Assembly (NCBI GenBank): GCA_023705945.1
Contig: BPTM01000167.1
Location: 1 to 38,604 of the forward strand
DNA: 38,604 nucleotides
Direction of reading: 5' to 3'
DNA from: Candidatus Heimdallarchaeota archaeon
Lineage (GTDB): Archaea; Asgardarchaeota; Heimdallarchaeia; Heimdallarchaeales; Heimdallarchaeaceae
The translations under genes and the position numbers were made by a program. Shown piece after piece: positions 34,448 to 38,604 of the stretch (within the stretch, counting starts at the first letter, position 1; each line of letters begins with the position of its first letter). Under the pieces are notes generated by a model, which saw nothing but the letters and a program-made list of their open reading frames with translations, ran no database searches and was not told the DNA's origin.

Positions 34448-35512
34448 ATGAAATCATTAATCGCTAGGAAACGGAAGAAATTCTTTGTAGCGATTTTAAT
34501 GATTTTACTTTTGCTCGTATTTGGAGATATAAAAGCGCCCACAGCTGATCCTGGACCTTTCAATCCATTTGATATCCCAAATGTTAACCCTATTGATCCA
34601 GGGATAGGACAATTTCTATTTTATGGCGACCATAATCTGAGCTTGGTAGATGCTCAAGTAAAAATTAACTTGTGGATTGAAGAAGGTACTTATTCAGATA
34701 TTTACTATAGCTTTGATGGTAACTATACAATTCTGAATCCCGATAACAGCTTAAGTTTAGCAATTTGTGCTCCATTTGATTATAGTTTCTGGCGATATGG
34801 CGTCAATTTAACTCTTTCAATAAATACTCTAAATTTAACTATCTCGATAAATGAAACTGAAATCTCAAATATATTGGACAGAGGCACCTATCTATGGGAA
34901 TATCATGAATTATACAATATCTCTACCTATTTGTTTCCCCTAATACCGACTCAAGTTTATACAACTGAAAGAATCTTCTTAGTTGTGGAGGATATAGTAT
35001 TCCCAGAAAATTCTTCAACACAACTACGTTATAAAATTGATTCAATTTTTCCGAGAGAGAAATCAACTGAAGATGCTGAAGTTTTACTTTATTATGATTT
35101 GTACACAGCTAGTGGGTGGAATGGAAATATCAATGAAAGTGTTGAATTTATAATTGAAGGTTTACAACCTTTTGAATATTATACATTTAATGAAATGATG
35201 GGTCAAGAAGACGTGGACCCTGAGATTGTCGATTTAAACTCGTCAGAGACCTATTACAGAGATAGATGGGTTAGCACATCTTGTTATATAAGTAATATAG
35301 GGAATGCTACAAGTTACAAATGGTATTGGGAGAATCAAAGAATTATTGATAATTGGGTTTATGTCAAATTTCTCTTTCCTAAACATATGGGCACACAATT
35401 ACTTTACATTGCAAGAAATATAGGAATTGTGATACTTTTTTCTACGCCCGTTACATTTCCAGTTGCAGTGTGTCTCCTGATAAGGTTTGAAAAAAGAAGA
35501 AGATTATTGTAA
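34448..35512 (+). CDS. exported protein with N- and C-terminal membrane helices, unknown function
   Basis: A 354-residue protein. A basic start (IARKRKKF) and helix (FVAILMILLLLVFGDI) form a signal or anchor; a Pro-rich stretch follows (PGPFNPFDIPNVNPIDPG). The external part (about 50-310) is beta-rich and has many N-x-S/T sites, the normal sequon for archaeal N-glycosylation. A C-terminal helix (about 325-345) ends in RFEKRRRLL. No domain is recognised. ATG 34448 is used with AGGT seven bases before it. It converges on the M23-like gene with six bases between the stops. Confidence 0.65.
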   Translation: MKSLIARKRKKFFVAILMILLLLVFGDIKAPTADPGPFNPFDIPNVNPIDPGIGQFLFYGDHNLSLVDAQVKINLWIEEGTYSDIYYSFDGNYTILNPDNSLSLAICAPFDYSFWRYGVNLTLSINTLNLTISINETEISNILDRGTYLWEYHELYNISTYLFPLIPTQVYTTERIFLVVEDIVFPENSSTQLRYKIDSIFPREKSTEDAEVLLYYDLYTASGWNGNINESVEFIIEGLQPFEYYTFNEMMGQEDVDPEIVDLNSSETYYRDRWVSTSCYISNIGNATSYKWYWENQRIIDNWVYVKFLFPKHMGTQLLYIARNIGIVILFSTPVTFPVAVCLLIRFEKRRRLL

Positions 35513-35518
35513 AATGAA

Positions 35519-36163
35519 TTACGGATAGCACAATTCCCAAGTTGGATGAAAACTATGGATCATTTCCATGATCTCATCATAACCTTCTTCAGAGAAATAT
35601 TTCTCAACGCAGCTTCTTTCATTATTCTCTATGACATCAAAATGAATATGAGCTCCTTCTCCCACGTATAAGAATCTAGCAATTTCTTGTCCAATTTCAA
35701 CCCAATCTCCCACTTGAACACTAAACATTGATAGTTGTTGATTCTTATCTTCTTCATTCTGTGTCCAAGGTTCAAAATTATACCCAATTTGAATGTCTTT
35801 GTTGAACCTAATCCATATCCTTGCATAAAATCTATTTTCGGTTCCTTCTCCATTGTCTCTCCATTCTATATCTTCAACTTGTCCTGGAGCAGCTGCAAGA
35901 ACTTTGGAGTTATTTATTAGAAAATAATCTATTCCTTCATGAATAAAACCCCAAGGGCAGCTTATTGAGGAACTGTAACCCTCATTAAAGGCATAGATAT
36001 AAGATCGATTTTCATAAACAACATTCATGTAATCAAGTTCAACATCCTCGTAAAGATCATTATTATCAAAGAATAAATTATCCCATTGAATGTAAAGATA
36101 TACTCCACCAAAGCCTACAGAAAGAACTATAACAATAATTAGTATAATTTTGAACTTACCCAT
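35519..36163 (-). CDS. M23 (LytM-like) metallopeptidase-domain protein, membrane-anchored
   Basis: A 214-residue protein. Residues 5-24 are a hydrophobic anchor (KIILIIVIVLSVGFGGVYLYI). The M23 motifs are present: HEGID with His75 and Asp79, and AHIHFDV with His172 and His174, the zinc and catalytic residues. The biotinyl-lipoyl-like barrel segment VQVGDWVEIGQEIARF is also typical. The usual middle Y-x-H-L motif appears as GYNFEPW, so one His is missing. M23 enzymes cut peptide bridges in bacterial walls; most archaea have no murein, so a protein or glycopeptide target or defence use is possible. No partner is nearby. Confidence 0.8.
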   Translation of the reverse strand: MGKFKIILIIVIVLSVGFGGVYLYIQWDNLFFDNNDLYEDVELDYMNVVYENRSYIYAFNEGYSSSISCPWGFIHEGIDYFLINNSKVLAAAPGQVEDIEWRDNGEGTENRFYARIWIRFNKDIQIGYNFEPWTQNEEDKNQQLSMFSVQVGDWVEIGQEIARFLYVGEGAHIHFDVIENNERSCVEKYFSEEGYDEIMEMIHSFHPTWELCYP

Positions 36164-36237
36164 ATCTTTGAAATTACTTCTAGAGTTAAAAGTTTTAAGG
36201 AAAAAAAATGGAAAAAGAAAAGTAAGTTAAATATCAA

Positions 36238-37119
36238 CTACAATTTTTTCTCAAAACTTTCAGAGGTTGCTTTTAGTTCAAAACCAAGTTGTTGATATAT
36301 TTCTAGAGTTGGTAAAAGGTTTCCAAATAATGCTACTTGGAGTCTTGTTGCATTTTTTTCTTTACAAATCTCAGCTACTTTGGATAACAGTATCTTCTGG
36401 TATTTTTGATCTGTTGAGTAGATATAGCCTAGTTGTTTTCTATCTTCTTCTTGTGTATTAGCCATATATGTACGAGCAACAATCTTTCCTTCATCTCTTA
36501 GAACTAGATGAGCAATAACACCTTCATGCGTGTCTATTAGCTCGAAATTTTGTACTGCTTGTTCTTCTGTCATTTTTAGATCTCGAACAAAAATCTCCTT
36601 CAATTCTTCAAGATCAGTCTCTTTGTTATAGGGCTTTACTTCTTGATGCCCTTCAACTGTTTCTAGTTTATCTACAGAAATTTCCAAGATTTTACCTGTG
36701 GTGGTTGTTTTTTCAAAGCCATATTCTGTGGCTTTCTGAGGGAAATCTCCCCAAGTATCAGTAATATTCGCTCGAATAACTTGTACTTCTTTTTCTTTGA
36801 GAACCTTAACTATCTCATTAAAAAGTAAATCAAAGGCTTCATTGTGACCTGGTAAACTTAATGGAAACCTTATACTTGCAGCTTTTATTCCATCTTCCCC
36901 CACTGGAAGAATTTGTGAAGTTACAAAACTCACCATCTTGTCTTCTTTGAAGCAATAAAGTCTTGTATCTGGATCAAATGTTTCTTGGGAATAGGCCTGT
37001 TTCAATCCTTCTACATCTGTTTGACCGAAATAATTCCAATCTTTTGATGCTTCTGTACCAATTTTAGCTTGATCTTCAATATATTCTTCTTTATATTTTT
37101 CAATCTTATAATCTGACAT
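36238..37119 (-). CDS. GNAT acetyltransferase with two domains
   Basis: A 293-residue protein made of two GNAT-like halves (about 1-145 and 150-293). Each half has the helix-strand order of the fold: the first contains IEDQAKIGTEASKDWNYFG and ALDLLFNEI-like helices; the second ends with ATRLQVALFGNLLPTLEIYQQLGFELKATS, the classic end of a GNAT domain. The acetyl-CoA pyrophosphate loop (Q/R-xx-G-x-G/A) is degenerate in both halves, so activity is uncertain. A minus-strand TTTATAAT element lies 25 bases before the ATG (leaderless). Confidence 0.75.
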   Translation of the reverse strand: MSDYKIEKYKEEYIEDQAKIGTEASKDWNYFGQTDVEGLKQAYSQETFDPDTRLYCFKEDKMVSFVTSQILPVGEDGIKAASIRFPLSLPGHNEAFDLLFNEIVKVLKEKEVQVIRANITDTWGDFPQKATEYGFEKTTTTGKILEISVDKLETVEGHQEVKPYNKETDLEELKEIFVRDLKMTEEQAVQNFELIDTHEGVIAHLVLRDEGKIVARTYMANTQEEDRKQLGYIYSTDQKYQKILLSKVAEICKEKNATRLQVALFGNLLPTLEIYQQLGFELKATSESFEKKL

Positions 37120-37184
37120 AGCCTAGCATTTGTTTGGACAATTATAAATCATACTACTTCTCGAATTTTTATCCAAATCGAGAT

Positions 37185-37192
37185 TTTATATA
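37185..37192 (+). promoter_or_regulatory. TATA box of the DoxX gene
   Basis: TTTATATA is followed about 25 bases later by the likely start site around 37214. The ATG at 37226 has AGGA nine bases before it, so a short leader with a Shine-Dalgarno site is expected. Confidence 0.55.
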
Positions 37193-37225
37193 GGTAGACC
37201 CTTTCAAATTACATAGGAAATTATT

Positions 37226-37771
37226 ATGGGTCTCAGTTTTTTTACTAATTTATGGAATAAAAAGGATTTTTCAGCCTGGTTAGTTGTAATTAGATTAATA
37301 CTAGGTGTTGAATGGTTTATGGCTGGACTTGGAAAGGTCCTCCAAACTGATCCTACAACCTTTCCTGAAGGAATGGCCGGTACATTAGGGTTTTTTGCTT
37401 CAGCAAATCCTAATGGCTGGTATGTGAACCTAATCAATAACGCTTTCCTCCCCAACGCCACTTTGTTCGGTTATTTAGTTATGTTGGGTGAGTTAATCGT
37501 CGGTATAACTTTAATACTTGGCCTCTTCGTTAATTTCGCTGCTATTGTTAGCATATTCATGAATCTGAATTTCTTTTTTGCAGCAGGATGGTTAGGTGCT
37601 TCAACATTATCAATTAACTGGATTATGCCAGTTTTAGGTTTCATTATTCTTCTAGGTTACGGATCAAAACAATTAGGTTTAGATGCCTTAATTGGGAGTA
37701 TAAACTATCCTCTCTACAGAATATTTGTAGATTGGTTCGGCTTTGACAAATCCATGAAAATAGCAAAATAA
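37226..37771 (+). CDS. DoxX family membrane protein
   Basis: A 181-residue protein with four or five membrane helices. The opening WLVVIRLILGVEWFMAGLGK is the classic DoxX start; GYLVMLGELIVGITLILGL and NLNFFFAAGWLGAS match helices 2-3. DoxX proteins are named for the small subunit of the Acidianus terminal quinol oxidase, but most members are unassigned; they are linked to redox and detoxification. A well-formed hairpin terminator follows. The gene stands alone. Confidence 0.88.
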   Translation: MGLSFFTNLWNKKDFSAWLVVIRLILGVEWFMAGLGKVLQTDPTTFPEGMAGTLGFFASANPNGWYVNLINNAFLPNATLFGYLVMLGELIVGITLILGLFVNFAAIVSIFMNLNFFFAAGWLGASTLSINWIMPVLGFIILLGYGSKQLGLDALIGSINYPLYRIFVDWFGFDKSMKIAK

Positions 37772-37785
37772 ATAATTAAAATGCT

Positions 37786-37820
37786 TGCAAGTGCAACTTG
37801 CATGTTTTTCCTTTTTTTTC
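37786..37820 (+). terminator. hairpin plus T-tract terminator after DoxX
   Basis: TGCAAGT-GCA-ACTTGCA (37786-37802) is a seven-pair perfect hairpin, directly followed by TGTTTTTCC and an eight-T run. This is the clearest terminator in the window. It also separates the DoxX gene from the oppositely oriented tnpB copy. Confidence 0.7.
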
Positions 37821-37824
37821 TCTT

Positions 37825-37990
37825 GCAAAGTATTAAATGATGAGTTTTTGTCTTGTTGTCAGATAAAGACAACTTTAGTTGAGTGTCTTTATTAGAGGTC
37901 AACATATACAACTATAACAGTTCTATACTAACTCTGAGTGGATACATCACGTATCCTCCTACCCCGTTCACCCTGCGTTTAGGCAAGGCT
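37825..37990 (-). ncRNA. predicted omega (guide) RNA scaffold of tnpB copy 2
   Basis: On the minus strand the hairpin GGATAC-GTGAT-GTATCC (37940-37956) is identical to copy 1. After the stop, GTTGTC-TTTATCT-GACAAC (37855-37873) takes the place of the second hairpin of copy 1 with different bases and a preserved stem. Sequence beyond about CATCAT (near 37836-37842) diverges, consistent with a locus-specific guide. Limits are inferred. Confidence 0.45.
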
Positions 37991-38604
37991 TTCGGATCGC
38001 TTTTGAGTAAAATATTGTATGCAGCATTGACATCAGCGTTAATGAGATGCCCTTGAGCGGATCTAAACAACCCTCGAGTCACTCTACGACCAGCATACTT
38101 TTTCCTGGCTTGGGGGAATTCATTATCTAGGAAACTACACTTGGAAGTATATTTTTCGGGAATCATCTCTACCTTTATCCCTCGTTCTGCTCCTTTATAC
38201 TTTAAGATGTTGATGATACGTAGAAAGGGTATAGTGACAAACATCTGGGTGATCTTCTTCCAGAATTGCACCCCTTGTTTCCACTTCTCATTGTAGCCGA
38301 TGATGACCTCGTGTAACCCTCTTTCCACCCACAAGTCAAGTAAATAGCAAGTGAGCTTGTGGATAGCATCTTTCAGTTTCCTCCTCCACTTTTCTCGAAG
38401 TTTGTAGTAAGTATGGCCATATCTGAGCTTGCTTTTTCCTTTTAGTTGTTGTCTTTGCTGTTGAGCATATTGTATCTGTAATTGTTTCTGTCTTTTCAAA
38501 TAATATTGTGTTATGGATTTTATTCCTTTCCCTGCATCTTTGATAACAATCGGTTGCCCACCGAGGTTATCCACAAAGGTGGCAAGGTTGATCATCCCTA
38601 AATC
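37912..38604 (-). CDS. tnpB: TnpB homologue, copy 2 (5' part beyond window)
   Basis: The last 230 residues of a second TnpB; the frame stays open to the window edge at 38604 (its first residues are DLGMINLATFVDN). It is close to copy 1 but not identical (for example GMIN for GMDN and GYNEKWKQ for GYNKKWKQ). It shares the missing zinc finger (TSKCSFLDNEFPQARKK), the Glu pair region (IPEKYTSK has one Glu and one Lys where copy 1 has two Glu), and INADVNAAYNI. The last 60 bases of the gene are nearly unchanged between the copies. GC content is higher than that of its neighbours. Confidence 0.9.
   Translation of the reverse strand, partial: DLGMINLATFVDNLGGQPIVIKDAGKGIKSITQYYLKRQKQLQIQYAQQQRQQLKGKSKLRYGHTYYKLREKWRRKLKDAIHKLTCYLLDLWVERGLHEVIIGYNEKWKQGVQFWKKITQMFVTIPFLRIINILKYKGAERGIKVEMIPEKYTSKCSFLDNEFPQARKKYAGRRVTRGLFRSAQGHLINADVNAAYNILLKSDPKALPKRRVNGVGGYVMYPLRVSIELL

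Noticed and set aside
16379-38604. The two tnpB copies as ends of a 22-kb composite transposon
   Set aside because: The copies are diverged and inverted, and the genes between them have the composition of the rest of the window; independent insertions are simpler.

Overview
The window looks like part of an AT-rich (roughly one-third GC by eye) archaeal chromosome. The evidence is an archaeal-type NMN adenylyltransferase, TATA boxes about 25 bases before start codons (mostly leaderless or near-leaderless genes), GTGATC-type Shine-Dalgarno sites that match the archaeal 16S tail, a tungsten-type aldehyde:ferredoxin oxidoreductase, and many winged-helix regulators joined or coupled to membrane proteins. 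An Asgard archaeon (for example a Heimdall- or Loki-type lineage) would fit, but no eukaryotic-signature protein is present here, so this placement is a low-confidence inference. No rRNA, tRNA or CRISPR array was seen.

Layout. Bases 1-7.3 kb hold a truncated membrane protein, a GH31 alpha-glucosidase, a PIG-L type deacetylase, an M32 carboxypeptidase and an exported, membrane-anchored clostripain-family (C11) protease. Bases 7.4-10.8 kb hold small redox and housekeeping enzymes: a ferredoxin-nitroreductase fusion, a PPOX-type flavoprotein, a VOC protein, DUF1028 and a Nudix hydrolase. Bases 10.9-13.3 kb contain two wHTH/membrane-protein modules facing away from each other. Bases 13.4-16.3 kb encode a ZIP metal transporter, an M17 leucyl aminopeptidase and NadM. 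A tnpB-only insertion element follows at 16.4-17.8 kb, next to the remnant of a surface-protein gene. Bases 18.3-23.9 kb carry a DUF998 membrane protein, a tyrosine phosphatase, a small unknown, a zinc-ribbon protein with eight STGS-type beta repeats, a nucleotidyltransferase with a helical tail, a C_GCAxxG_C_C redox protein and a histidine phosphatase. Bases 24-28.2 kb hold two paralogous acidic surface proteins around a methyltransferase-like gene, then a wHTH-membrane regulator. Bases 28.2-32.6 kb hold an SCP2-like gene followed by a 997-residue fusion of an iron-type alcohol dehydrogenase and an aldehyde:ferredoxin oxidoreductase, and a divergent class II amidotransferase-like protein whose nucleophile is changed. 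Bases 32.7-37.8 kb hold a PadR/HAAS membrane operon, an exported protein, an M23-like protein, a two-domain GNAT protein and a DoxX protein. The window ends inside a second tnpB copy on the minus strand.

How the genes may work together. The peptidases (C11 outside, M32 and M17 inside), the AOR-ADH fusion and the ferredoxin-linked nitroreductase are what a peptide- or organic-acid-fermenting anaerobe would carry; this is inference from gene content. The strongest candidates for something new are the in-frame ADH-AOR fusion (a possible single-chain acid-aldehyde-alcohol converter), the amidotransferase-like protein with Cys-to-Thr and Asn-to-His changes, and the zinc-finger-less TnpB copies with conserved 3' hairpins that look like a guide-RNA scaffold.
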